A stretch of 64,000 nt of DNA from Tubiluchus corallicola (lineage: Eukaryota > Priapulida > Priapulimorpha > Priapulimorphida > Tubiluchidae), in NCBI GenBank assembly GCA_030141605.1, contig JAQGDQ010000206.1, positions 1-64,000 of the forward strand, given 5' to 3'. The notes under the pieces are model-generated. The model saw only the letters and a program-made list of their open reading frames with translations, did not search any database and was not told where the DNA came from. This document shows, piece by piece, positions 46,601-61,100 of the stretch. The translations under genes were made by a program, and so were the position numbers. Every line of letters begins with the position of its first letter. Positions within the stretch are counted from its first letter, which is position 1.

Positions 46601-49148
46601 TATTTTTAATATATTTTTATATATTTTGTGATTTTTTATGCAAAATTCATCAAATCTATACATTAATGTACAATACGTACTACGCATGTGCAAAAATACT
46701 TTAGACGGATTACCGCAAAAACCCGCGAAACGGCGAAAATACCGCGATAAATATTTTACATTAATATTTTTGAAAATCCGCGAAACAGCAAGTCCACGAT
46801 AAACGAACCGCGAAGTAGCGAGGGAACACTGTACTTCCAAATCTGTACCTCTAAAAATTCTTCACCGATTTTCCCGGGGCTGTTTTAACGGCATTATAGG
46901 TCCCGGGGGCAAAGTTTGAAAGGCGTTGCTAAAAAATTTTCATATATAATTTAATTTTCAAAAATAAGTGTAGTATTTTAAAATTTTGCTGAATAATTCA
47001 TTTGACTTGAAAAAATAAAATTTAAATAGTAAAAAAGGCAGTCCGGGAGTCTGATTCTAATTAATAGAAAAATATTCGGTTTTAGACAAAATGAAAACAT
47101 CAAATTGTTAATGTACCTTCGTGACGAAAATTAATGTAAGTCGTTAATGTACTCGAAAACTCAATTTTAAAAAAGTGGCCCTTGTTTTGCCCTATAATCT
47201 CATTAGCCTAGGTACCTCAAAAGAACATAGTCTAGCCCCTGCACAAGCCCATCAATTTCTTCAGTACTAGTCAAAAATTTCGTCAGGCAGAACAGTAGGA
47301 AACAAATTTGTAACCGTATGAAAAGAATTGTACTAAATGTCAGTTACATATACTAATCATTGAACTTTGATCCGTAAACAGACCCACAGGATTTTTCAAA
47401 TATGATTTCAGTAACAGTTAATACCAACACCCACACATTTTACAAGTGTAGCTGCTATGGGCAAATTACCCAATTACCCATATAATTCGTTTTTTATTTT
47501 TCCCGCATGAGGGAGCCAAAAACTAAAGGGGACAAGTGGGCAATTGCTGGCAGACTCGACTGGTTCTTGCAGAAACTTGTAATTGGTGGATAATGCAATT
47601 TTTTATATGAGAAATTTAATGTCATGTTTCACAAACCATAAACAGTGTGTTCTCTCCAGCCAAATTAAGTACAGTCGACCCTCGTTAAACCGGACCCCGT
47701 TAGCCCGGATATCGGATAAGACGGACGTCATCCGTGGTAAAGGAAACTGACCGATTTCCGTCCGAGCCGGAGCGCTAAACACAACACGGCCTACCAACTG
47801 TACAATAATTTCTTTATCCTCACAGGTTAACTATTTTAAAGTAATATACAGTATAGTATATAGTGCAATGTATATAGGCCTTATTAAGGTGATTATTCCT
47901 GTATAATATAGACCATATATAGGCATATCGGATAATTCGGACAATCGGCTAAACCGGACCACACACACACACACCCCCCCCCCATTAGTCCGGTTTAACA
48001 ATGGTTGACTGTAAGTGATTTTTTTGTAAATCTAAGTTTATTAATTAGATTTAGTAATTTATTAATTAAATTAGATAGCAATTTTCTGTGTAATTTTTTC
48101 GTTCAAATTTCTGTAGTTTTGTTCAAATTACATTACTGCAAATTTTATGTATTTTTTTTTCTCCTTGTTTAGAAAATAAAAACTGCAGAAACACCTTATA
48201 CGAAGAACTTTCGTGTTTGCTGTGTTAACAGTAGCAAAATATTTAAATCACAAGGAACACTCTTCATAAATAAAGCTTTAAAAGCTTGTCTTGAAATTTT
48301 ACGTCACTTAAATGCTGTCTCTATTGCATATGGGGCTTGCACTAGCAGTAATGCCACAGAAAACTTGTAAATTTAAATGTTAAATTATGTCTCGCAAAAC
48401 CTTTCACGCAAATCTATATTACTTAGCATTTTGCTTATCTGATGGAGAGACTTGTGTAACTAGAAATAATAATGCAAAATGTCCGTGCTATTTGGTAAAA
48501 TCTCGCTGGGGTCACCCTCCAGGGTGCGCCACTCAATAACCAGAAACATATTTTTAATCTTATTGACAAGATACAGTAATTTAAAATTTTACTTAATTAG
48601 CAGCATGTATGCTACGGATGCTCTGATTATTTTTTCAAACTTCACCTAATGTTATCAAAACTTGTTTCAAATGACTTTCGATCAAAATGGCGGCACCTAA
48701 CAGTTGCGCATGTTTAAATTTATAAGTTTTATACAACGTTACTGCCGACGCAATCCCTGCATGCAAAAAGACAGCAAGTGGTATAAAATGTCAGCACAAA
48801 GGGTTATCTCCTGCATTAAACATTTTTGTTGTCAACAGAATCCTTGTGTTCTTGTGCAGTTACAATCGTTGACATAAAGTTCCGTGCAAAAAGATCATGT
48901 CACGCAAACAAAATCAAAATTAATTTATAAAACACAACAACCACTAAATGAACATTGTCTACCGAAAAGCAAATTCCAATCGGATTGAATTTGTAACTTT
49001 CAAACTCGAATCAAACCGAATTCTTTGTACATTTGTACCACGTACTTTTGTACATTTTGCACAGTAATGGCACTATTTTCTGGATGGGCAATAAATAAAG
49101 ACCAAAGCAAACTGAACATGAACTAAGATAAGATCATTATACAAGACG

Positions 49149-49183
<35 letters not shown>

Positions 49184-52100
49184 TGTTCCCTCACTTATCG
49201 CGGATGTTCCATTCCAGGCCCACCCGCGATAAGTGAATTTCCGCGAAGTAGGGACGCCATACTTATTTTAGTAGTTATACATTATTTTCAGTCTTTATAA
49301 ACCCTCCCCACACTCACACGTCGGCAAGTAGCATCTCAAGCGGGCGCAATTACATTTCGTTTTTGGTGTGTATTCATCCGCCGAATAAATACACTATTTA
49401 CTGTAAATGGTAATTTTTTATGATTTATAATATTCTTTCAATGTTAGAATTAATATTTTTTAATATATTTTATATATTTTGTGATTTTTTTATGCAAAAT
49501 TCATCAAATCCATACATTACTGTACAATACGTACTACGCATGTGCAAAAGTACTTTAGACGGAGTACTGCAAAAACCCGCGAAACGGCGAAAATAACGCG
49601 ATAAATATTTTACATTAATATTTTTGCCGCGAAACAGTGAGTTCACGATAAACGAACCGCGAAGTAGCGAGGGAACACTATATATATATATATATATATG
49701 TATGTATATATGTGTTTGTATATATACACATACAGGTTTCACATATGTAAACATTTAAACCAAGACGAAACCACATCTGCCATAGCCCAGCATCTACACA
49801 ACAATCAGCCATGTACAGATAATTACAATGATTCAACTTTCAAAATTATATACAAGTACAGATCAGATTTTCACTTTAAAATTTTGGAAGCAATAATCGT
49901 AAATTTTAAAGATCCGATTTCAGGTAGACAAATAGAACACGTTACTAACTTGTCTCTGTTTTAGTTACTGAATCTAGTACTAATTTTATTCAGTAACAAA
50001 CATGGCGGCTTTCAGCAGCAATTTTAGTTTTGCACTTTTACCTAATATTTTGATAAAATTGCAGAAGTAGACACTGAAGAGCTCCACTGAAAACTCTTAT
50101 CCAATTTAGTTACTGTATGACTGTATATACCTTTACACTGTGCAATAAGTGCTGAAACTATACCATCATGGTCTTAGTATTATTTAAAGCATATATGTTT
50201 CAAAGAGAAACGCAATGCAACTAAAACTGTACTGATCCTAAGATGGAAAGCCTAACTGGAGTTTAGTTACAAGCTTGAGATTCATTTGGTATCGAAAATA
50301 AAGAGTATAACGTGGATTTGGATTCGGTCCGGTTTCGGAAACCGTAAAATGTGAGATTTGGATTCAAATCGGTTTCGAAAATGAAGCAAAAATCATCTTC
50401 AAATTCGATTCAGTTTCGAAAATTTAAGCTTCGTGCCACCCCACCCACCCCAAACATTTCTCGTACCCCACTAGCTGACACAACCCTACAATACTTACGG
50501 TAACTTGTAACCTAGTTACAACACGTAAGGCCGGCCACAAAAAAAACTGTTTCGGTCTTGTCACATGAGTTCAAAAGATGTCAGTAGGAGGGAGGGAAGA
50601 AAAAACTTTTTGAAAAAACTTTTTAAAGCATTTGGAATGTTTAAAGCTGAATCGTGGAATATTTAAAATCAGTGGAAACCAAAGTTTGTTTATTTCCCAC
50701 TGGTTAGCAGTAATGTTTTATATTTTTCCGATGTACATTTGTCACGCTGCGTTTTTTAGTTTTTTTTGTTTCGCGTTACAAAATTATCGTATAATTATCG
50801 ATTATCGCATGGTCTCTTTTTTGTACGGTATGAACGTGTATTCTGATAATTATGGTACAAGCAACTGAACTACTCAGATGTTAAAAATGTTGATTTGGCA
50901 GAAAATACGATACTTTTCCACCGCCAATGGCATAATCAGCATCATACAGAACAGCAAGCCTAGCCGAGAGTTAGTCATAGAAAAACAAAGCTGCATTCTC
51001 ACTGAAACATCGACGTTATAATAATTGTTGAGTCTTACGCTTTAAATTTAAAAACACGCTCTTATATGGCTGCATCAGGTAAGTATATATGAACGTGCAA
51101 AAAAATTATCAAATTCCCAAACGAGTATGTGATAAAAAAATATTACTCGGACGATTAGACGGAAAGTATTTTTATAGTCGGCCTTTAACGAATCAAATCT
51201 AGCGACACACAACGACCCTGCCACCTTACCAACATTAAACCGAATGACTCACCATTCCTACGCCTAGTAAAAATATCCCCAGGGCGGAGACGGCGAGGGC
51301 TAGCAGGAAGGGCAACAGATAAGAGAGAACATCGAAATCATTCCAATGCCAACCAAGCTTAACATAGCACCTAGAAGTATGCAAACGCAATTACGACGTT
51401 AGTCCCCGGTTCAACTTACCATGAAGACGAGCATTATAACAAAGCAAATGCCAACGACAACGGCAAACGGTAGCAAGTAGCTATCGAAGTTGAGCGGCGG
51501 GTCGGGCGTCAGAGTCAGATAATACCTACAGCGAAAAGAAACACAGCTGTAAAGGAAAAGTGCGAAAAGATAAAGACTGAAAATTCATGCAATTCGTGAA
51601 CAATGCAAAAAGTTTTTGCAAGTGCAATAGTACCAGTGGCGGCCCATAGTTCAAATTAGCGGGGGTACTGCTTCAGAAAATTTGTACTAATTGTTTTAAT
51701 ACTGTGTAAAATGAAATAAACATATGTAATTTCAATGTTGTAATTTGTAATTGTAATTTTAAACAAGCAAACCTACAAAAGCTTATATATAAACTTGATA
51801 AAATTCTAAACAAAACAATTATTTTTTGCTTACTAATAGCCTACATTGTGGCAGTTCAAGCTTGACAACAAACTGTGTGAGTGACAGTACTTTCTCTACC
51901 TGGGCTCAGATATGTGCGCACGACAGCCAAACACCACATCGCTGGAGCGCACTGTGCTGGGCTACAAAGCAAACCATACTACCTTCACGTACTACGGTTC
52001 CGCACAGGTATAAAGAAAGAAATAAAGAAAAAAGACTTATTATACTGAATATTATCGATAATAGTTACTGAATGAAAGTAGGGTACGACGGAGTTCCACA

Positions 52101-55100
52101 GTACCTACACACGAGCCGCCACTGAATAGTACAGTCTTTTAAAGACACATGTATTATGACCAAAGGTGGCCACTTGTTATCAGCAGTTGTTATGGTAAAG
52201 CTGCTCCACTTTTAGCAAGCACAGTATGACAGTTTAAAGATGAAAAATGAACAATCAGTTAAAGGAAAACACAACGATTTTTCACACTCTACCGCATTTT
52301 GAAGTACGGTAACACCTATAATAATGCCAAAGCACTTTCGATGATTAACTAATTAATGGGTTAAAAACTTAATTAACGGCAGGCGAGCCCAACTAGTGAT
52401 GACATCACAAATGAACAACAGCACATTTTATGAGCCTGTTACACATGTTTGTGGAAATGAAAATTGAAGTACTACAGTGCAACATTCAGTATGATACCCA
52501 AACTCTGCAAATTTTCAAAGTTTAAAATTCAGACTTCAAGTTTATTGCTATGCTCACGCATGAACTCTTGAACAAGTGCACTACCTCAACACTGAACGTG
52601 TCTGAACTGAGAAGTAGAGCACCAGTTTTTTGTGCAATGCAATTCCATGATGCAGGTGCTAGTGACCGTCCAACTAGCAAATGATGAAATACAAGTAACA
52701 GCGAAGAACTGACAGCAAAAATACGTTTCTGTGGTAATAATTCCTTCACATAAGTCATTCTTGAAAAAATAGTGTTTCGTTTCAATACTTTATAGAGTTG
52801 ATTGTTTGGGCTACCGTTTAAGAATGGGTCTGGCTTTCCCTATAAGAGTCTAAGAATTTTCTAGATTTTGAAGCATATGTAGTGAAGTAAATACAGTCTA
52901 GTCTCGTTATCTCGCCAATGTCCGTCTAGGGCAAATTTTTGGCGAGAGGCGAGTATGGCGAGATAACGGGAATATAACGAAGTTAGTCTATATGTATATA
53001 CATAATACTGATTAACATAGTGTTCCTCTGTGTACATATAAAATATATTTCGCATTATGATACCAATCAACATTAAATCAGAAATGAAAAAATGTCATAA
53101 AAATAATCTTAGAATGTTACTTTTTTATTTAAAAAACCTTTTTCGAGTATACACTTAAATGCAATAAACTTAGCAAAAGATTGGTGTTATACACACCTAA
53201 ACGCAGCTTTGGTGTCATAGAGTAAGGATATCGGTGACGCTTTAGTTTCTCTGCGCATTAACTAACCACAGCACTCCTAATCTAATCCTGGTGAGACACA
53301 CACTAGATTAATTATGTCTGTCTATCGAGTACAGCAGCATTGTCTACATACCGCGGTTATATTGGTCGACACGCGGTATATGTATTGATCGATTCACCTC
53401 TGAGTTTGTCTGTTTGTCGACATAACGAACATAGTTTTACATAAGCACTCATCCTAGCATGACGTGGCGAGGGCGAGAAGCGAGGGTGGCGACTTAACGA
53501 GGTAAATATCAAAGCAGGAAATCCGTCCTGGTACTTTCTATGGCGAGAGACGAGTTTGGCGGCATAACGAGGGGCGAGATAACGAGGCTAGACTGTATAC
53601 AAGTTGTAACTCCCTTTGAAGTCAAAAGCATGAGCACCTGTTAGTATGAACATCAGCAATTCAGAACAATAAAAAGTTAGTCAAAGCAAAAGCCAAAGTT
53701 TCTCGAGAAGTTGAGCGTATTTTAATATTTGAGAAAAATGTTTGAAAGTTTCACTTCAAACTTGGCCCGCTCATTTTGAACGAAACATGGACTCGTCTGC
53801 AATACAAACACTTATCCTGCCAGGTGCTTGAGCAAACTCTTTCGCAGCTAAGTTACTATTATGAACTTCGGAAAATACGAAGCATTAAACAAGAGATTTT
53901 TTTCATCATAATACTATTTTTTGCTTTTTCATTTATCCTGTTGCGCACTATGTGATTAAAACCAGTTTCCGACAACAATAGAATAACCGTCAACTTGGCT
54001 ATTTAATGCCAATGAAGTAACAGAACAATTATTTTAACCCTCATAGGGTCACAATTTTTTACAACCAATTTTGGTAACCGGGGGGTAAAAATTACTCAGA
54101 AGGGGCCTGAATTAAAAGTTACGAAACTGGACAAAGTCTTACCGAGTCATATACTGATATTGCATCATCAACTGCAAGCCATCATTTAAACCTACGAATA
54201 CTGAGGGAATAGTTACATCCTGCGGATCTGCAAACATGAAAGTTATCATGAATTATACCATTAAACAATATTCTATGAACTATAAACTATGAATTTTATT
54301 TCACACATCAAAAAATACAATATCAAACACATTAATATACTTTAAATAAAATAATTTGAGTAGTGCGAGGTGAATGTACGACCATACGATCATTAACACA
54401 CTCACCTAACTTAAATGAAAAAATGATTATAGTTGTGCATACTTCTGTAGGTAACTTAATGTAAATAAGGATGAAGTAAATGATGTAATAATAGCAATGG
54501 TATAACAGCAAATGGTATCACAAAATTGAGTGAAATTTTTTTTAAATAATTACGAATATGAATTATGTGATTATCTGTCAATGTACCACTTACTTGTATT
54601 ACAATGCACCATATTGCTTACTTGTATATACAATGATATACATATACACATATATGTACCCAAATTTAAGTCGGGGGCGAAGAGATTAAATCAGAGGTGT
54701 GCAAATTATCTGAATTCCTGCGGGCCACAGGCAGTTTGATCAAGGAGCCAAGTACAGAAAGGCCTAATAACGATTTTTTTGCATCCGACCTGCGTACATC
54801 ATTACTACTACACTCAAGAAACTATTTTAGAAGTTATTAAAATTTATATTACAAACTATATATTTCTACTTTCACGATAGATAGTGGTAATTTCATTACA
54901 ATGCACATTAGTAATGTGTATCACACAGTCTGTGTAGTACAGTGACATTAAGCTACAACCGTCTTGTAAAGGTTAATGGCATCCGATCCGAGAAACTACC
55001 CACACTATCTTTGGGATCGTGGCACAGACTTCAGCTGGATATACTCAATTAATCGCCCGGGCCGCACTTTCATTAGGTTGACAAATCTCTTCGCGGGCCG

Positions 55101-58100
55101 CACAAATTCTCTCGGCGGGATTAAATTATACATTATACTTGTAGTAATAACTATCATTGTATAGAACATTTAAATATAATTGATGGTAGTAATGTAGCCA
55201 TCATAACATTCTAAAATACTTTTTCTAATAGTACCTATTTGCGGACAGTATTACAAAACAAAATATTACAATAAAAATGAAATTACAACAAAACTGTGAT
55301 ATGTAAATGATTAGTTTGATCAAACAGCTAACTTATGACTTACCATAAGAATACATTGGAATGAGTTCATTTGACTGGTCATTAAATACAATAGCAGCGT
55401 CATACCCCGCCCTCTGCGCAGCTATCACCTAAAGAGAAAAACAGAATTTCAAAAAAGAAATGTTATTAAAATCGAGAAATAAAACCTGAATATAGTACAC
55501 CGGTGACAAACGAAACAAAGTCAAACAAAACAGCTTTAGGAAGTCGTCGACTAACGACCACAGTCAGTCGGTTCACGCGGATTACCCCTACACGTAGGAC
55601 ATTGCGTGTAAATGCGCATTAAGTATGGTGCTGCATATGACGAATTTATTACAGTGTTCCCTCGCTACTTCGCGGTTCGTTTATCGCGGACTCGCTGTTT
55701 CGCTGCTTTTCAAAAATATTAATGTAAAGTATTTGTCGCGGTATTTTCGCTGTTTCGCAGGTTTTTGCGGTACTCCGTCTAAATTACTTTTGCGTAGCAC
55801 GTATCGCACAGTAATGTATAGATTTGATGAATTTTGCATAAAAAATCACAAAACGTATAAAAACATATTAAAAATATTAATTCTAACATTAAAACAATAT
55901 TATAAATCATAAAAAATTACCATTTACAGTAAATAGTGTATTTATTCGGCGGATGAATACACACCAAAAACAAAATGTAATACTTGCGTCCCTACTTTGC
56001 GGAAATTCACTTATCGCGGGTGGGCCTGGAACGGAACACCCACGATAAGTGAGGGAACACTGCATTATTATTATTTTATTTGTATGAAAAAATTTATACA
56101 GCAATGTAGTTTTAGTACAGATAATTATACAATAAAAAATAGTTTTTGTTAGTAATTAAAAAAGTTAAAGGATGATGAAATCCATACAGACGCATCGCCA
56201 TCATGTTACATGTAGTTGTTGACACATTCATAGAATGATTTTCTAACTTTCTTTTCACATTAAAATAAAAGCAAGGAGTACAATAATTCTTTATTCGTAA
56301 ATCAACATCTGAGTCATTCATGAAATACAACCTTTTTGGTATAATAAGTGTTGTGGAGATCGCTGGCATCTAGTAGAATTAAATAGAACATTGTAGAATG
56401 TTCCATTAGAATAATCGTCTTACCTTGTAGAATGTTCTAGAAGGAAACGTCTAGAATGTTCCCTGGCACGCTGTATAAGGCGAAGCAGGCCGCTGAGACA
56501 GACACACGCAGATTTCGCACGGACGTATACTTACACATTCTCTTGTATACTTGTATTTTCAGATACACTTAAACGTTTTCCAGATTTTCACGTTTACTGT
56601 AAACATTTCGCGTTCCTTCATACTTTTGTGTTGTAGAATTCTCGCTTAATAAACTAGTTTAATTTGACGAAGTGTTTTCTGGTTTTCTCTACGAGCCTTC
56701 CGAGAGAAACAAAACACAACAATAAGTGCTGCGGAATTTTAAAAATCTCAATTTACAACTGTTTATCAAAAAATTTGCTGGCAATAATACATAAGTAGTT
56801 TTACACCTTCGTTTTATTTATAATGTCAGTTATTTTACTCAGCTTACTTATTTATTAGAAAAGACAAAAGACTTAAAAGTTAATTGGCTTAAGAAATAGA
56901 AGGAAATATAGTTGGTTTTGTACAATTCATTAATTAAGTTGCGATCAGGTCGTAAAGTTGAACAGTCATAAGACGACAATTACCTATATATTAAACACGT
57001 ATTCTATATTGTGCAATCATTATGTGTCGGGTTTGCAACTTAATTATCTCACAAACATTATCTAAGGAAGCAAAGAATTAATAAATATATCTATAAATTA
57101 CTTACAACTTGCAACCAGCAACTTCATTGTCAGGAACGTTGCCGAAACGAAATTTTCTTTTCAGTTTGCACTTTCGGTTGTGGCGAAATTTTGGATAATT
57201 TTCGGTAACATTTTCAGAGGTTTTACTAGTATTTATCCAATTTACCTTTTCTTTTCTCCTAGATGTCAAAAACCTCTGAAAATCTTGGCTAAATTAGTTC
57301 AAATAAAGCGAAAACTTTGTTTACATAACAGTTTGTGACATGCATTTATCTTCAAGGCTTTTCTCTTTACCAATGAGGTGTACCTTCAGTGCTGACCTCT
57401 GTGAAGTTTTAGGGTCTCCAGGCCCAATCAACCGATTACCAATGTGGTGACCTTCAGTGCTGACCTCTGTGAAGCTTAGGGTCTCCAGGCCCAATCAAAC
57501 GATTACCAATGAGGTGTACCTTCAGTGCTGACCTCTGTGAAGTTTTAGGGTCTCCAGGCCCAATCAACCGATTACCAATGTGGTGACCTTCAGTGCTGAC
57601 CTCTGTGAAGCTTAGGGTCTCCAGGCCCAATCAAACGATTACCAATGTGGTGTACCTTCAGTGCTGACCTCTGTGAAGTTTAGGGTCTCCAGGCCCAATC
57701 AAACGATTACCAATGTGGTGTACCTTCAGTGCTGACCTCTGTGAAGTTTTAGGGTCTCCAGGTCCAATGAACCGATTACCAATGTGGTGTACCTTCAGTG
57801 CTGACCACTGTGAAGTTTTAGGGTCTCCAGGCCCAATCAACCGATTACCAATGTGGTGACCTTCAGTGCTGACCTCTGTGAAGTTTTAGGGTCTCCAGGC
57901 CCAATCAACCGATTACCAATGTGGTATACCTTCATTGCTGACCACTGCGAAGTTTTAGGGTCTCCAGGCCCAATCAACCGATTACCAAAGTGGTGTACCT
58001 TCAGTGCTGACCACTGTGAAGTTTTAGGGTCTCCAGGCCCAATCAACCGATTACCAATGTGGTATACCTTCATTGCTGACCACTGCGAAGTTTTAGGGTC

Positions 58101-61100
58101 TCCAGGCCCAATCAACCGATTACCAATGTGGTGTACCTTCAGTGCTGACCACTGTGAAGTTTTAGGGTCTCCAGGCCCAATCAACCGATTACCAATGTGG
58201 TGACCTTCAGTGCTGACCACTGCGAAGTTTTAGGGTCTCCAGGCCCAATCAACCGATTACCAATGTGGTGTACCTTCAGTGCTGACCACTGTGAAGTTTT
58301 AGGGTCTCCAGGCCCAATCAACCGATTACCAATGTGGTGTACCTTCAGTGCTGACCACTGTGAAGTTTTAGGGTCTCCAGGCCCAATCAACCGATTACCA
58401 ATGTGGTGACCTTCAGTGCTGACCTCTGTGAAGTTTTAGGGTCTCCAGGCCCAATCAACCGATTACCAATGTGGTGTACCTTCAGTGCTGACCACTGTGA
58501 AGTTTTAGGGTCTCCAGGCCCAATCAACCGATTACCAATGTGGTGTACCTTCAGTGCTGACCACTGTGAAGTTTTAGGGTCGCCAGGCCCAATCAAGCGA
58601 AATATCAAGCGTTTGAATTTACTTGAGCAAAATTACATTTAATTTTATAATTTATGAAATGTAGGCTACGAGATTTTTGCAAAACAAAACTTGTTTATTT
58701 TTAATGAAGCATTCTGATCATTAGACATTAATCATCAAGGATACTTCAATTCAAAAACATTATAACACATTTTCTAAGAGAAGCCACTCCGTCAAACTCA
58801 ATTAAAACTTCCCCGTCCTTTTTCTACTAGAAATTTTCATCGCAGCAAATAAACAAAAAACAAAATATTTACTTTTTTTAGAATTTTTTCATTTTTTCAG
58901 TTTTAGTAGTGGTTGGGTTTGCAAAAATGTTTCGATTTGTAAATTCGGTTTCGGTTACATCTCTGGTCATTGTTGCCGTTTTACTTAATTACACTTTGGT
59001 TAAATTATTATTTAAAGATAGTCACGTGTGTCTCTTCTTTCCCATTATTGAACATTATTTTTTTATAAACTAACACATTCGTATAACGTTCAATTTTCGT
59101 TCGTCTCAAATGCAAAATCTGATCATTTTTTATTACCCGATACATGCGCATTAACTAATTAATCATATTAGTAACAATCCTGAGAGGGTGGCTGACCTCG
59201 ATAACTTATAGTTCTTTCGCCTCCCTTTCACCACTAATCAATAATCACTTTTGCACTTCGTAATATTATTGTATGTTGTACGAGATTTATAAATCTGTTA
59301 GTTATGTATTTTGCTATTTTAAAAATGGTGATAAATTAATATACTTACTTACTGACTTACTTACTGACTGACTGACTTACTTACTTACTTACTTACTTAC
59401 TTTGGCTGAAACAATAGTGCTGTGTCTCTACAATCTACATCAAGGCCAATTAGTGCTCTTACATTGATAATTGCATACCTGTTACTAAAGATACACCAGC
59501 AGAATCAACATCAAGATTAGTGACTCCTAAATGAATTAGAAAATTTAAATTTACGCACCTTTTTATCGAAATCGCAGTTGCCTCGCCTTATGAGAGCCAC
59601 CCATGGCCTCGCAGCGGTGAAGTTTTTGGGCGGTGGGCTGACAGGGTCACAGGCATCTCTTGGAAATAAGTAAACTACATAACCCTGAAAATTACAGATT
59701 AATGTGATGATATACCATATATATATATATACCATACCATATATATATATATGGTATATCATCACATTAATATATATATATATACATATATATATATTAT
59801 ATATACTGGTTATTTATGGTAACAGCTATGTATATCATATTATACTCACGCATAAACATCATTTACATTCATAAATTCATATTTATAACAACAACAACAA
59901 AAGGTATTCAGTTAGTTACAAGGGTTAGTGACATTTGATATTGCAATGATGCCGAGTCTGTCGCCAGGGGCTCTGATTGGTCGATATTTCCTCATGTTTT
60001 AGGTGCCAAGTGGTGCGGGTTCAATGCCAGGATCATGATAAACTTTCTACATATGTGCTTTGCACGAAAACAAACAGGGATTTGTAGTAGAAGTAACTCG
60101 CCAGTAAACTTGTCCCGTATACTTCATGCTAGTTGTGCTTAACGAATAGGTGCTGGGATGACAAAAACACTTGTCAGTTTACCTACAGAACTAACGAGGC
60201 CATTCCATATCAGCAGTTTTATACCTAATGCGCTGTGCTAATATGCAATGGCTTCATAATAGATTGAACGATCACAATATGGGGGTTAGAGGTGAAAATA
60301 AATGACGTTTTGCCGTTGTAACAACATTAATACGTCGTGTAAAGCCGGGGATATGAAATTCACTGTGAGCAATCCAATCTAAATCACCGGAGACATATCA
60401 CAATATCACTATAACAATTACCAAGATTTTGGTTATTGCTCTTTGATTAAAATCCACCAAAAAATACTATTCGTATTTAACATTAGCAACGAAATTCTGG
60501 AGTTATTTACTGAGCTACGATATTTTTCAGGACTGCGCAAAGTTTTCATCAAAATTTTTATACTGCAGTGTAATTTAGCGAAGCACTATAAAACTGACAC
60601 TACAAAAAGGTACATAAGAATTTCAATGCAGGTTAAAAACCACAGTACCGATCAACGAGAGAGACCTGTCACTCACCGTCATGCCGTTGGTAGGTAGTTG
60701 AGGCCCAAACTGAGCCGGCAAATCTTTAAAGATCTCAACTGTCTCATTACTAGGTGTGTTCTAGAAAAAAAGAATGCACCAGCTTTATTAGAACTACATT
60801 TACTAGAATTAACAAAAATTCGAATATAAAAAAGTTAGTCCAGAATGCGAAGCATCAGATTACTCACTTATTGATTTTTTTCCACTTGATACGACTTTTA
60901 GAGCACCATTTAGTGTTACCACGGCATTATTAAGCACCATTAAAGGTTTTAAAATGTATACTTTCACCCGTACTAAGTGGGATAGGATGTGAAAAAACAT
61001 CCTGTTTTCCCATAAGTATCGGAAATTAAACTTTCCAGACATTAACTCCTTCCCGATGGGTACACATATTTACCCGTCATCTGTGATGGGCAAAAACAGA

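Noticed and set aside
57658-58642. Repetitive frames (GDPKTSQWSALKVHHIGNRLI) on both strands
   Set aside because: The 69-bp unit is divisible by three; no start or splice logic, and it lies inside an RNF13-like intron.
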